64,000 nucleotides of DNA from Salipiger abyssi (GCF_001975705.1 NZ_CP015091.1:186001-250000); one strand, 5' to 3'. Numbered from the stretch's first letter, positions 35,349 through 44,140 are shown. The notes: generated from the letters alone by a model not told the origin. A program made the numbers and translations.

Positions 35349-36599
35349 TCATTGCGGCGGCACGAAATGCCAGAGGTTCGCGCCCGCCGCGCCTTTCGCC
35401 TTTTTCAGCTCGTTGCGGGCAATGACCCGCATATGCACCTCGTCCGGCCCGTCGAGAAAGCGCATTGCCCGGCCCCAGGTCCAGAGGAAGCTGAGCGGCG
35501 TGTCCGGCGTCAGCCCCGCGGCGCCAAAGACCTGAATTGCGCGGTCCAGCACCTGCGTCTGCAAGCGCGCGGCGGTGACCTTGATGGCCGAGACATCCAC
35601 CCGCGCCGCCCTGGCGCCATCCCGGTCCATCCGAAAGGCGGTTTGCAGCATCAGCAGCCGCGCGGCGTCGATCTCCATCCGCGAGGTGGCGATCCAGTCC
35701 TGGATATTTGCGTTGTCCGCCAGCGCCTTGCCGAAGGTCCGGCGTTCGAGCGCCCGCGAGCACATCAGCTCCAGCGCGAGCTCGCACTGGCCGATGGTGC
35801 GCATGCAGTGGTGAATCCGCCCCGGCCCCAGCCGCGCCTGCGCCAGCATGAAGCCGTCACCCGGCTGGCCGAGCATCGCATCGGCGGGCACGCGCACATT
35901 GCGGAACAGCACCTCGCAATGCCCCTCGGGCGCGTGGTGATGCATGATCGGGACATCGCGCACCACCTCGACCCCCGGCGCATCCATCGGCACCAGAATG
36001 AAGGAATGCTTGCGATGCGGGTCGGCGTCTTCGTCGGTGTCGGATATACCGAACACGATGGCGAGCTTCGCATTCGGGTGCTTGGCCCCGGTCGAGAACC
36101 ATTTCCGCCCGTTGACGATGTAGTGGTCCCCATCCGGCAGGATCGTGGTCGCCAGATTGGTTAGGTCGGACGAGGCGGTGTCGGGTTCGGTCAGCCCGAC
36201 GATGGAGCGGATCTCGCCGGTCATCAACGGATCGAGCCAGCGCGCCTTTTGCTCGGGCGTCGCAAAGCGCTTGAGGATCTCCATATTGCCGGTGTCGGGC
36301 GCCGAGCAGTTGAACACCTCCGAACTCCACGGCACGCGCCCCATGATCTCGGCCAGCGGCGCATATTCGAGATTGGAGAGCCGCGTGCCCGGGTCGCTCT
36401 CTTCCAGCTCGGGCATGAACAAGTTCCAGAGCCCCTGCGCATGGGCCCGCGCCTTCAGCGGCTCGATCACGTCGAGCGGATAGATCCCCTGCCCCGCCAG
36501 AGCGTGATAGCGGTGGTTTGCGGGCAGCACATGCGCCTCCATGAAATCGCTCAACTGCCGCCGGTAGGTTTCGGTCCGTTCCGAATAGTCGAAATCCAC
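35349..36599 (-). CDS. Acyl-CoA dehydrogenase (ACAD10/11-like)
   Basis: A 416-residue FAD flavoprotein that would introduce a 2,3-double bond into an acyl-CoA. Family segments include GLTEPDTASSDLTNLATTI, IVNGRKWFSTGAKH and MRFLDGPDEVHMRVIARNEL near the C-terminus. The start is GTG at 36599, chosen because GAGGAGGAG lies six bases upstream and the first residues VDFDYSERTETYR match the family's usual beginning. Longer open frame upstream overlaps the next gene and is not used. The pairing with an APH-like kinase gene mirrors animal ACAD10/ACAD11, in which both domains are fused. Confidence 0.93.
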   Translation of the reverse strand: MDFDYSERTETYRRQLSDFMEAHVLPANHRYHALAGQGIYPLDVIEPLKARAHAQGLWNLFMPELEESDPGTRLSNLEYAPLAEIMGRVPWSSEVFNCSAPDTGNMEILKRFATPEQKARWLDPLMTGEIRSIVGLTEPDTASSDLTNLATTILPDGDHYIVNGRKWFSTGAKHPNAKLAIVFGISDTDEDADPHRKHSFILVPMDAPGVEVVRDVPIMHHHAPEGHCEVLFRNVRVPADAMLGQPGDGFMLAQARLGPGRIHHCMRTIGQCELALELMCSRALERRTFGKALADNANIQDWIATSRMEIDAARLLMLQTAFRMDRDGARAARVDVSAIKVTAARLQTQVLDRAIQVFGAAGLTPDTPLSFLWTWGRAMRFLDGPDEVHMRVIARNELKKAKGAAGANLWHFVPPQ

Positions 36600-36622
36600 G
36601 TCGTTCTCCTCCTCAGCTCGGG

Positions 36623-37630
36623 TCAGAAGCCGTTTGCGTCTTTGGACAGGATCTCTGCCGCGAGCCGCGCGCAGACCGGGGCGAGCGCGCCCACCTCCAG
36701 CGCGTCGGCGCCCGATGCCTGCCCGGATTTCGCCCGTGCGGTGATGCCTTCGAAGATCACCGCCATGCGGTAGAAGGCAAAGGCGCGGTGAAACGGGGTG
36801 AAATCGCCCTGCGACCCACCCTCGGCGCGGTAGCGGTCGAGGAATTCCGACGGGCCGGGAATGCCGAGCGCGTCGAGATCCAGCCCGGCCAGGCCGCCGA
36901 GCTGATCGGGCGCGAGCCGGTAGAACATCATCCAATGCGCCAGATCCGCCATCGGGTCGCCCAGCGTCGAGAGCTCCCAGTCCAGCACCCCGGCGATCCG
37001 GCCTGCCCCGGTCTCGTAGATCAGATTGCCGATGCGGTAATCGCCATGCACCACCGCTGCCGGGCTTTCCTCCGGCACATTGCCGGCAAACCATGTGGCA
37101 AGTTCCTCGATCAGCCGGTCGCTCTGCACACGCGTGGCCTCCCATTGACGGCCCCAGCGCACGACCTGCCGGGCATAATAGCCTTCGGTCTTGCCGAACC
37201 CCTCCAGCCCCGCCGCGCGCCAGTCGAGCCGGTGCAGCCTGGCCAGCACCCGCGCCGCATCGTGGTAAAGCGCGCGGCGCCTGTCGGGCGCGAGGTCGGG
37301 CAGCGCGCTGCTCTCGGAGACGCTGCCGCTCAGTCGCTCCATGAGATAGAAGGGCGTGCCGAGAACCGCCGGATCCTCCTCGAAGAGCACCATCTCCGGC
37401 ACCGGCACGCCGCTGCCGGCCAGTGCCTTCATCACGCGGTATTCGCGGTCCACCGCATGGGCGCTCGACAGGGTCGCGCCACCGGGCTTCTTGCGCAACA
37501 CCAGCTCGCGCGCGCCCTGCGTCACGAACCAGGTCGGGTTGGACTGGCCGCCGGCGACAGGGCACAGTTCCACCGGCCCGCCCAGCACCTGTTCGAGCGC
37601 GGCAGGATCGAAATCCGGATCTACGGGCAT
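36623..37630 (-). CDS. Aminoglycoside-phosphotransferase-fold kinase, ACAD-associated
   Basis: A 335-residue protein of the APH/choline kinase fold. The catalytic loop is VVHGDYRIGNLI and the metal-binding segment is VLDWELSTLGDPMADLAHW. In ACAD10/11 proteins such a domain is joined to the dehydrogenase, where it is reported to phosphorylate 4-hydroxyacyl-CoAs so that they can enter beta-oxidation. Here the two are separate neighbours. It is therefore more likely to be a hydroxyacyl-CoA kinase than an antibiotic resistance gene. It starts one base before the GntR stop. Confidence 0.88.
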   Translation of the reverse strand: MPVDPDFDPAALEQVLGGPVELCPVAGGQSNPTWFVTQGARELVLRKKPGGATLSSAHAVDREYRVMKALAGSGVPVPEMVLFEEDPAVLGTPFYLMERLSGSVSESSALPDLAPDRRRALYHDAARVLARLHRLDWRAAGLEGFGKTEGYYARQVVRWGRQWEATRVQSDRLIEELATWFAGNVPEESPAAVVHGDYRIGNLIYETGAGRIAGVLDWELSTLGDPMADLAHWMMFYRLAPDQLGGLAGLDLDALGIPGPSEFLDRYRAEGGSQGDFTPFHRAFAFYRMAVIFEGITARAKSGQASGADALEVGALAPVCARLAAEILSKDANGF

Positions 37631-38371
37631 CTACATGGCCTTTGCGTTCGTCATTGGAGTCTCGTCTTCGAGCCCGGCGATCTGGATGCCGCGCCAGAAA
37701 TCCTCGATATGACGCCGCGCCCAGAAACGGGCGGTTTCCTGATCGCGGTTTCGGATGGCGGCAAGCACATGCGCATGCGCCTCGATCTGCCGCCCGAAGG
37801 CCTGCGGCACCTTGGGTGCGACCTGAGTAAAGCCCCGATAGAGCAGCAGCGCGATCGGCTCGCGCGCAAGGATCAGCACCCGGTTCTGGCCCATCTCGGC
37901 GATCAGTGAGTGGAACTCGGTATCGATCCGGATCGTCTCCTGCTCGTCCTCTTCCGCCTCGATCAGGCGCACATGCAGGTCTTCGAGCTGCGCCACGGTG
38001 TCCGGCGTCGCGTGTTCGGCTGCCAGCGCGGCGGCAAGCGGTTCGGTCTCGAGCGCGACCTGCCAGAGCTCGCGGAACGTGACCTTCATCAGCACCATCG
38101 CCCGCCCCGCCCGCGTCGCGAGCTGGTCGATCTGCGGCATTGCCACTTCGAGCCGGCGCGGCGACGGACGGTGCACCAGCCCGTCGCTTTCCAGCTGCCG
38201 CAGCCCCTCACGAACGGTGCTGCGCGTGACGCCGAACATCTCCGCAAGCGCGACCTCGCCCGGCAGCCGCTCGCCGGGCGGCAGCGACCCGTCGAGGATC
38301 TGCGCCTGGATCGCGTCGGCAATCTGGCGATAGGCGTAATTCACCTTGAGCGGCTGACCGCGCAGGCTCAT
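37631..38371 (-). CDS. GntR-family (FadR subfamily) regulator
   Basis: A 246-residue regulator. The GntR helix-turn-helix is LPGEVALAEMFGVTRSTVRE (about residues 36-55), followed by a helical FCD effector domain. GGAGGAGG precedes the start. It is first in the operon with the phosphotransferase, dehydrogenase and reductase genes, so it is probably a self-repressing regulator sensing an acyl compound. Dyads at 38441-38456 and 38477-38485 lie upstream. Confidence 0.9.
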   Translation of the reverse strand: MSLRGQPLKVNYAYRQIADAIQAQILDGSLPPGERLPGEVALAEMFGVTRSTVREGLRQLESDGLVHRPSPRRLEVAMPQIDQLATRAGRAMVLMKVTFRELWQVALETEPLAAALAAEHATPDTVAQLEDLHVRLIEAEEDEQETIRIDTEFHSLIAEMGQNRVLILAREPIALLLYRGFTQVAPKVPQAFGRQIEAHAHVLAAIRNRDQETARFWARRHIEDFWRGIQIAGLEDETPMTNAKAM

Positions 38372-38440
38372 CGGCTCCTCCTCCAAAATCGCCGGACAAA
38401 GCCGCCCAAACGGACGCACACCCGGCTCTCCCTGAAGAAA

Positions 38441-38456
38441 TCTTAGGTCGCTAAGA
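38441..38456. promoter_or_regulatory. Perfect dyad TCTTAG-N4-CTAAGA
   Basis: A 16-base perfect inverted repeat 70 bases upstream of the gntR start and downstream of the padR stop. It is a candidate GntR operator. Confidence 0.4.
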
Positions 38457-38476
38457 AAATCTCGTCAATGCCTGAT

Positions 38477-38485
38477 TGTCGGACA
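38477..38485. promoter_or_regulatory. TGTC-G-GACA dyad
   Basis: A perfect short dyad with the general shape of FadR-subfamily GntR sites, about 105 bases upstream of gntR and just past the end of padR. Confidence 0.3.
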
Positions 38486-38497
38486 CTAATGGCGCCC

Positions 38498-39061
38498 CTA
38501 TCCACTCCGTTCCTCCGCCACGTCGGACCAGAAGTCGACATAGGTTCGCGCCAGCCGCAGCCCCAGATCCAGCGGCAGCATGCGGTTCTGCCCGGCGAAT
38601 TCCCCGGTATTCCCGGCAATCTCTTCAAGCGTGGCGATCCGTTGCCGGTGAAAGCGCACCTGCCCCTCGGCCAGATCGCGCAGCTGGTCGGGACGCAGGT
38701 CGGCAGAGAAAAACAGCTGCATGAGCGCCATGTCCCGCAGCTCGAACACCTGCTCGGTGCCGCTGCCAAGCCAACGGTCCAGCGCGTCTTTTCCCGCCTC
38801 CGTCAGCGCATAGAGCCTGCGCCGCCGGCCCTCCGCCTCCTGCTCGCAGGACAGCAGCCCGGCCTCTGCCAGCCGGTTCGGTTCGACATAGAGCTGCGAA
38901 TGCGGGAAGGGCCAGAAATACTGGATCGACCGCCCCACCGCGCGCTTGAGATCGTAGGAGGTGGACGGCCCGCGCAGCCGGATCACCCCAAGCACCACAT
39001 AGGAAACGGGGCTCAGACGGAGCGGTTCGGCGGTGGAAGAGGTGGCATTCGGTTTTGACAT
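38498..39061 (-). CDS. PadR-family transcriptional regulator
   Basis: A 187-residue PadR regulator: a winged helix at the N-terminus (SYVVLGVIRLRGPSTSYDLK, then a recognition wing including SQLYVEPNRLAEAGLL) and a C-terminal dimerisation helix region typical of PadR/Vir proteins. Two starts are possible: this ATG (MSKPNA) or one four codons upstream at 39073. Neither has a clear ribosome site. The shorter is preferred because a dyad, likely its own operator, covers the longer start. It diverges from the SDR gene. Confidence 0.87.
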   Translation of the reverse strand: MSKPNATSSTAEPLRLSPVSYVVLGVIRLRGPSTSYDLKRAVGRSIQYFWPFPHSQLYVEPNRLAEAGLLSCEQEAEGRRRRLYALTEAGKDALDRWLGSGTEQVFELRDMALMQLFFSADLRPDQLRDLAEGQVRFHRQRIATLEEIAGNTGEFAGQNRMLPLDLGLRLARTYVDFWSDVAEERSG

Positions 39062-39083
39062 AGTCTGATTCATACCATATGAA
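39055..39083 (+). promoter_or_regulatory. Sigma-70-type promoter for the SDR gene, overlapped by a dyad
   Basis: TTGACA (39055-39060), a 17-base spacer and TATGAA (39078-39083). The perfect dyad TCATA-CCA-TATGA (39070-39082) covers the spacer end and the -10 element, which is where a PadR repressor would act. Confidence 0.6.
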
Positions 39084-39141
39084 GAAAACGGTTCAAGGCC
39101 GATACGCGCCGGGCACAACGACAGACAAAGGGGGGAAACAC

Positions 39142-39960
39142 ATGGCGGCATCTCTGAACGGCAAGACGATCCTCATCACCGGCGCGAGCCGTGGCATCGG
39201 GCTCGAGATCGCGCTGCGAGCGGCGCACGATGGCGCCAATATCGTGGTCGCCGCCAAGACCGCCGAGCCCAATCCCAAGCTCGAAGGCACGATCCATTCC
39301 GCCGCCGAAGAGATCCGCAAGGCCGGCGGTCAGGCGCTGCCGCTGGTGCTCGACGTGCGCGATGACGACGCCATCGCCGCAACCGTGGCAGAGGCCGCCG
39401 AGACCTTTGGCGGCATCGACGTGCTGATCAACAATGCCAGCGCGATCAACCTCTCGAAAACGCCCGACCTGCCGATGAAGCGCTTCGATCTGATGCATCA
39501 GATCAACGTGCGCGGCACCTTTGCGATGACCCAGGCCTGTTACCCGCACCTCGCCCGGGCGGAGAACCCGCATGTCCTCGTATTGTCGCCGCCGCTCAAC
39601 ATGGTGCCGCAATGGTTCGGCGATCACTGCGGGTACACCATGTCGAAATTCGGCATGAGCATGTGCGTGCTGGGCATGGCCGAGGAGTTTCGCGGCGCGG
39701 GCATCGGCATCAACGCGCTCTGGCCGGCGACGCTGATCTACACGGCGGCGATGAACCTCGTGGGCGCCGATCCCTCGACCTGCCGGTCCCCACGGATCGT
39801 GGCCGACGCGGCCTATGAAATCCTGACGCGCGATGCCGCCGATTGCACCGGCAACTTCTTTCTCGACGAAGAGGTTCTGGGCGCCGCCGGCATCAGCGAT
39901 TTCAGCGACTACGCCATGACCCCGGGGGCGGCGCTGCAAAAGGATCTCTTCGTCCTCTGA
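39142..39960 (+). CDS. HSDL2-like short-chain dehydrogenase
   Basis: A 272-residue SDR. TGASRGIG is the cofactor turn (residues 13-20), NNASAINL the central strand, and YTMSKFGMSM the catalytic Tyr-x3-Lys. The pattern ANIVVAAKTAEPNPKLEGTI and the ending GNFFLDEEVL are those of animal HSDL2 and bacterial relatives, linked to lipid metabolism. AAGGGGGG precedes the ATG. It is a single-gene transcript with a strong promoter under the divergent PadR gene and ends at a terminator. Confidence 0.92.
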   Translation: MAASLNGKTILITGASRGIGLEIALRAAHDGANIVVAAKTAEPNPKLEGTIHSAAEEIRKAGGQALPLVLDVRDDDAIAATVAEAAETFGGIDVLINNASAINLSKTPDLPMKRFDLMHQINVRGTFAMTQACYPHLARAENPHVLVLSPPLNMVPQWFGDHCGYTMSKFGMSMCVLGMAEEFRGAGIGINALWPATLIYTAAMNLVGADPSTCRSPRIVADAAYEILTRDAADCTGNFFLDEEVLGAAGISDFSDYAMTPGAALQKDLFVL

Positions 39961-39986
39961 GCAGGCCCCCGGTAAGAGCCACGAAA

Positions 39987-40019
39987 AGAGCCGGAGCGGT
40001 CCGCCACCGCTCCGGCTCT
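39987..40019. terminator. Rho-independent terminator between convergent genes
   Basis: A 13-base perfect stem with a 7-base loop. On the minus strand it is followed by TTTT, so it is best suited to ending the ligase transcript; it can also end the SDR transcript. Confidence 0.75.
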
Positions 40020-40039
40020 CGTCGTTTCGGGACGGAAAG

Positions 40040-41638
40040 TCAGCCCTCGAAGATCTCCGCGAACTCCATCCGCAGCTCGCGCTTGAGGATCTTGCCGCTG
40101 GCATTCTTCGGCAGGGCCTCGCGGATCGCTACATGTTTGGGCGATTTGAAATGGCTGAGATGCTCGTAGCAATAGGCATTGATCTCCTCTGCCGTCAGCG
40201 CGCCGCCGCCCTTGGGCACGATCACCGCGACCACCGCCTCGATCCATTTCGGATGCGGCACGCCGAAGACGGCGACCTCCGCCACCTGCGGATGATGAAA
40301 GATCGCCTCTTCCACCTCGCGGCTGGCGACGTTTTCGCCGCCGGTCTTGATCATGTCCTTCTTGCGGTCGACCACATAGAGATAGCCGTCCTCGTCGAAA
40401 CGCCCCAGATCGCCGCTGTGAAACCAGCCGCCCTTGAAGGACTCGGCGGTCTTTTCCGGGTCGTTGTAATAGCCCAGGATCAGATGCGGGCTGCGATGCA
40501 CGATCTCGCCCACCTCGCCCACCGGCAGGTCGTTGCCCTCGTCATCGACCACGCGGGTCTCGACATTCAGCCCGGGCCGTCCGGCCGAGCCCAGCTTGGT
40601 AAGCTGGTCCTCCGGTTGCAGGATGGTGGCGCAGGGCGCCATTTCGGTCTGACCGTAGAAATTGTAGAGCCGCATGTTGGGCAGGCGCTCCGACAGCTCC
40701 TTGATGACCGCCGTCGGCATGATCGAGGCGCCGTAATAGCCCTGCCGCAGGCTGCTGAGGTCATATTTCCCGAAATCGGGATGGCGCAGCAGCAGGATCC
40801 ACACCGTCGGCGGGCAGAACAGCTTGGTCACCTTCTCGGTCTGGATCGCCTCGAACATCGCGACCGGATCGGCGCCGTCATGCAGGATGCTGGTGGCCCC
40901 GAGATAAAGATCCGGCGTGATGAAACAGTCGAGCTGGGCGCAGTGAAAGAGCGGCATGCAATGCAGCTCCACCGCATCGGCACGCATTTCGCCGTCGGAA
41001 ATGACCGTCACATACTGGGCATAGAGCGCGCCGGAACTGAGCATGGCGCCCTTGGGCCGGGATTCCGTGCCGCTGGTATACATCATCTGGATCGGGTCGT
41101 CCGGCTCCACCGCCACCCAGGGCTCGCGCGTATCGGGATGCTTGAAAAGCGCCTCCGCCGGGCGCCAGCGGTCCGACACCTCTGTGCCCGCATGGGCGAT
41201 GGAGAGCAGGATATCGGGGCCGCCGGAGAGCATGCCGAGCGCCTCCTCCGCAAGGGCGCACATCGAATCCTGACAGATCAGCCCGCGCGCGCCGGAATGT
41301 TGCAGGATATAGGCGACATCCTCGGCGTTCAGCATGAAGTTCACCGGCGAGGCCACCGCGCCGATACGCGCGAGCGCAAAGCGCAGGATGACAAAGGCCC
41401 GGCTGTTGCGCGCAAGAATGGCGATCCTCTCGCCCTTGCCGATGCCGAGCTCTGCCAGCGCATTGGCTGCGCGGTTCACCACCTCGTCGAGCTCGCGGAA
41501 CGTGTCGCGCCGGTCGCGGAAGGCCAGCGCCAGCTTGTCGGGATAGCGCGCCGCGCTGCGCCGCAAGAGATCGCCAAGCTGCTGGTTGCGCGCGCGCTTG
41601 ATATCGGTGATCGCACTGTCGTTTACGTCTTGTTTCAT
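40040..41638 (-). CDS. Acyl-CoA synthetase (AMP-forming)
   Basis: A 532-residue adenylate-forming ligase that activates a carboxylic acid to acyl-AMP and then acyl-CoA. Motifs: YTSGTESRPKGAML (phosphate loop), YNFYGQTEMAPCA (A5), GWFHSGDLGRFDEDGYLYVV (A7/A8) and the catalytic lysine near the C-terminus in NASGKILKREL. GGAAACG precedes the ATG; longer in-frame extensions are rejected. It would feed the acyl-CoA dehydrogenase, hydratase and thiolase genes in this region. The acid is unknown. Confidence 0.93.
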   Translation of the reverse strand: MKQDVNDSAITDIKRARNQQLGDLLRRSAARYPDKLALAFRDRRDTFRELDEVVNRAANALAELGIGKGERIAILARNSRAFVILRFALARIGAVASPVNFMLNAEDVAYILQHSGARGLICQDSMCALAEEALGMLSGGPDILLSIAHAGTEVSDRWRPAEALFKHPDTREPWVAVEPDDPIQMMYTSGTESRPKGAMLSSGALYAQYVTVISDGEMRADAVELHCMPLFHCAQLDCFITPDLYLGATSILHDGADPVAMFEAIQTEKVTKLFCPPTVWILLLRHPDFGKYDLSSLRQGYYGASIMPTAVIKELSERLPNMRLYNFYGQTEMAPCATILQPEDQLTKLGSAGRPGLNVETRVVDDEGNDLPVGEVGEIVHRSPHLILGYYNDPEKTAESFKGGWFHSGDLGRFDEDGYLYVVDRKKDMIKTGGENVASREVEEAIFHHPQVAEVAVFGVPHPKWIEAVVAVIVPKGGGALTAEEINAYCYEHLSHFKSPKHVAIREALPKNASGKILKRELRMEFAEIFEG

Positions 41639-41706
41639 CGCGTTTCCAATCTGATGTGTCGTCTGTGCCGGGGTCTGCCGCCCGGGATGCCGGGGGGACG
41701 GCGATG

Positions 41707-41796
41707 CTAGACTGGCCTCGGCGCGCCCCCTGCCCCGGGGGCTGGTGCTGCGCGGGACGCGACACATGCGATGGAACTGGCTGCGTATTTCCTCAT
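41707..41796 (-). CDS. Possible 29-residue leader or small protein
   Basis: GGGAGGAAAACG lies directly before an ATG that opens MRKYAASSIACVASRAAPAP and ends after 29 codons, 68 bases upstream of the ligase gene. The ribosome site is stronger than that of the ligase. No known family is recognised. A similar site and mini-ORF precede the monooxygenase gene and the quinone reductase gene. It may be a leader peptide, a small protein or a remnant start. Confidence 0.3.
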   Translation of the reverse strand: MRKYAASSIACVASRAAPAPGAGGAPRPV

Positions 41797-41852
41797 CGTT
41801 TTCCTCCCAATGGAAACAGCGATTGGCCTTCTCGGTAGGTCTTCGGAGTTTG

Positions 41853-41878
41853 CGCCCTTGCCTCCTCAAACAAGGGCG
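41853..41878 (-). terminator. Hairpin downstream of the monooxygenase gene
   Basis: CGCCCTTG pairs with CAAGGGCG across a 10-base loop, 18 bases after the monooxygenase stop on the minus strand. There is no T run, so it is weak evidence for termination. Confidence 0.4.
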
Positions 41879-41895
41879 TCTGTCCGGATCGGACG

Positions 41896-43392
41896 TCAGG
41901 CGGGCGCGCGGTCGGCCTTTGCCGCCTCGCGGTAGGTCAGCCCGCTCAGCGCTTCGTCGCGCACGCGGTTGCGGAACGCCTCGATCGTGTCGGGCCAGTG
42001 GGTGAACACCTTGCCCGAGCCACCGACCCGATAATAGGAAACACAATTGCCTCTGACCATCACGCTGGCATCGGCGCGCGCCTGAATATCGGCGTTGAAG
42101 CGCTCATAGGCGGCCTTCTCCACATCCACGATATCGCAATCGCGCGCCCCGACCTCTGCCATCGCGTCGAGAATGAATCCGGTTTGCGCCTCGACCATAT
42201 CGGTCACCGAGGCACCGCCGCCATTCGGACCGCAGATGAGGAAGAAATTCGGGAAGCCCTCGACCATCGTACCGAAATAGGCATGCGGCACCTCCTGCCA
42301 CTCATTCGAGAGCAGCCGTCCATTACGGCCCCTGATCGCCAGGTTCCCCATCATGTCGGTCGGCGCAAAGCCGGTGGCCCAGATCACCGTATCGACCGGA
42401 TAGGCCTCGCCCTCGACATCGACGATGGAGTCACCCGAGAGCCCCGCCACGCCGCGCCCGATCAACTCGACATTCTCGCGCTCGATGGCCGGGTAATAAT
42501 CGGTGCTGAACAGCGGGCGCTTGCAGCCGAACCTGTAGTTCGGGGTCAGCACCTCGCGATTGTGTTCGTCCTTCACCTGCTTGTCGAAAAGCTCCTGCCA
42601 GACCGCTTCCTGCTCGGCGATGGCCTCGCCGTTCATCGGAAAGCGCGACCTGGCGATCAGCTCGAACCGGTCGAACCATTCCTTGCGCCGGGCCTGCTGC
42701 TGCTCGGCGAAGTGCGGGCTGTTGCGGTCCTCGTCGCTGAACGAGATATCCGGCCTCGGCATCACATAGGACGGCGTGCGCACAAAGACATAGAGCTTTT
42801 CGGCACGTTCGGCAGCATAGGGCACCACCTGGATAGAGGTCGCGCCGCCGCCGACCACCGCGACCCGTTTGCCGTCGAGGTCGATATCGTCGTTCCAGAA
42901 CGAGGTATGGATCGACTCGCCTTCAAAGCTCTCCAGCCCCTCGATGCGGGGGATGGTCGGCTGCGAAAACAGCCCGCCGGACCAGATCAGATACCGCGCC
43001 GACCAGCGCCTGCCATCCTCGCTTTGCGCGTGCCAGCAGGCCTCTTCCTCGTCCCAGACCGATTCCACGACGCGGGTGTTGAAGGTGATGCGCGGCGTCA
43101 CGTCGTAGCGGTCCGACAGCTCCTTGAGATAGGCGTGGATCTCGTCGCCCGGCGCGAAATTGGTCGACCATTTGTTGCCCGGGAAAAAGCTGTAGGCGTA
43201 AAGGTCGATGGGGGTGTCGCAGGCGACATTGGGATAGCGGTGCTGGCGCCAGACGCCGCCGACCTCCTCCGCCGCCTCCACCACGGCGATGTTGCCGCAG
43301 CCGCCCCCGATGAGTTTCGCCGCCGCGCCCAGGCCGCCGAGGCCGGCGCCGATGATGAGCACGTCAAGCATGGTTTCGGCGGTTTTGCTCAT
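41896..43392 (-). CDS. Baeyer-Villiger-type flavin monooxygenase
   Basis: A 498-residue class B flavin monooxygenase. Two Rossmann turns are present: GAGLGGLGAAAKL for FAD (about residues 15-27) and VVGGGATSIQ for NADPH. Between them the Baeyer-Villiger fingerprint F-x-G-x3-H-x3-W appears as FEGESIHTSFWND. Such enzymes insert oxygen next to a ketone to give an ester or lactone. Length and motif order are normal. The start codon overlaps the stop of a 22-codon leader, so translation may be coupled. The ketone substrate is unknown. Confidence 0.92.
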   Translation of the reverse strand: MSKTAETMLDVLIIGAGLGGLGAAAKLIGGGCGNIAVVEAAEEVGGVWRQHRYPNVACDTPIDLYAYSFFPGNKWSTNFAPGDEIHAYLKELSDRYDVTPRITFNTRVVESVWDEEEACWHAQSEDGRRWSARYLIWSGGLFSQPTIPRIEGLESFEGESIHTSFWNDDIDLDGKRVAVVGGGATSIQVVPYAAERAEKLYVFVRTPSYVMPRPDISFSDEDRNSPHFAEQQQARRKEWFDRFELIARSRFPMNGEAIAEQEAVWQELFDKQVKDEHNREVLTPNYRFGCKRPLFSTDYYPAIERENVELIGRGVAGLSGDSIVDVEGEAYPVDTVIWATGFAPTDMMGNLAIRGRNGRLLSNEWQEVPHAYFGTMVEGFPNFFLICGPNGGGASVTDMVEAQTGFILDAMAEVGARDCDIVDVEKAAYERFNADIQARADASVMVRGNCVSYYRVGGSGKVFTHWPDTIEAFRNRVRDEALSGLTYREAAKADRAPA

Positions 43393-43457
43393 TGCCGGCC
43401 CCCCGTCGCATTGCGGTGAACCGCCTCCGCCCTCCGGCGTTCAATCGTTTTCGCCAT
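43389..43457 (-). CDS. Possible 22-residue leader overlapping the monooxygenase start
   Basis: GGGAGGAAGACC precedes an ATG encoding MAKTIERRRAEAVHRNATGG and two more residues; the stop TGA overlaps the monooxygenase ATG as ATGA. This layout is typical of translational coupling. No homologue is recognised. Confidence 0.4.
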   Translation of the reverse strand: MAKTIERRRAEAVHRNATGGRQ

Positions 43458-43595
43458 GGTCTTCCTCCCGGCCATGCACTGGCCCTTTTGCACAAAATCC
43501 CGGTCCGTCCTCGGATGTACCTTTCCGATCTGCGGACCCTCCTCCTCTTCGGGTCCGCGCCCCGGGCCAGACGGCCCGAAGCACGGCAGTCGCGT

Positions 43596-44099
43596 CTATC
43601 GGCCGTAACGGGCCGTGAATGTCGTCGACGCGATCCTGTTCTGATGGATCATGAAGCCGACCATTGCCGCCGAGGCCTGATCGTCGAGCGGCAGCGCCTC
43701 CACCCCGAGCGCGTGCAGCGTGAACACGTAGCAATGCGGCGCGTCGCCCGGCGGCGGCACCGGGCCGCCATAGCCCGGCGCGCCCCAGTCGGTACGCCCG
43801 GCGATGGCCGGCGCCGGCAAGCCGCCGCTATTGGCCACGTCCTCGGGAATGCCGGTCGCGTCGGCGGGAATATTGAAGATGACCCAGTGCCAGAATCCGC
43901 TGCCCGTGGGCGCGTCGGGGTCGTAGAGGGTCAGCGCAAAACTCTTGGTGCCCTCGGGCGCCCCGCGCCACTCCAGCCCGGGCGAGATGTTGTCGCCGGT
44001 GCAGCCCCAGTCGTTGAAGACGTATTTTTCCGGTATCGTCCCGTTTTCGGGAATGCCGGTCACGGTCAGCTTGAATGTATCGTCCGGCTGTCCAGACAT
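43596..44099 (-). CDS. YbhB/YbcL-family (PEBP, Raf kinase inhibitor-like) protein
   Basis: A 167-residue phosphatidylethanolamine-binding-protein-fold protein. The bacterial PEBP core is visible: LTLYDPDAPTGSGFWHWVIF and the later GPVPPPGDAPHCYVFTLHAL. The role of bacterial members is poorly defined. GGAG lies six bases before the chosen ATG. An alternative start at 44144 overlaps the quinone reductase stop as ATGA and would add 15 acidic residues. It forms an operon with that reductase. Confidence 0.88.
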   Translation of the reverse strand: MSGQPDDTFKLTVTGIPENGTIPEKYVFNDWGCTGDNISPGLEWRGAPEGTKSFALTLYDPDAPTGSGFWHWVIFNIPADATGIPEDVANSGGLPAPAIAGRTDWGAPGYGGPVPPPGDAPHCYVFTLHALGVEALPLDDQASAAMVGFMIHQNRIASTTFTARYGR

Positions 44100-44140
44100 G
44101 GATATCTCCATTTCTTCTTCGATTGGATCGGGAGGCGCGC

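Noticed and set aside
36623..37630. Aminoglycoside resistance gene
   Set aside because: The fold is the same, but linkage with an acyl-CoA dehydrogenase gene matches the ACAD10/11 pairing, so a metabolic kinase is more likely.
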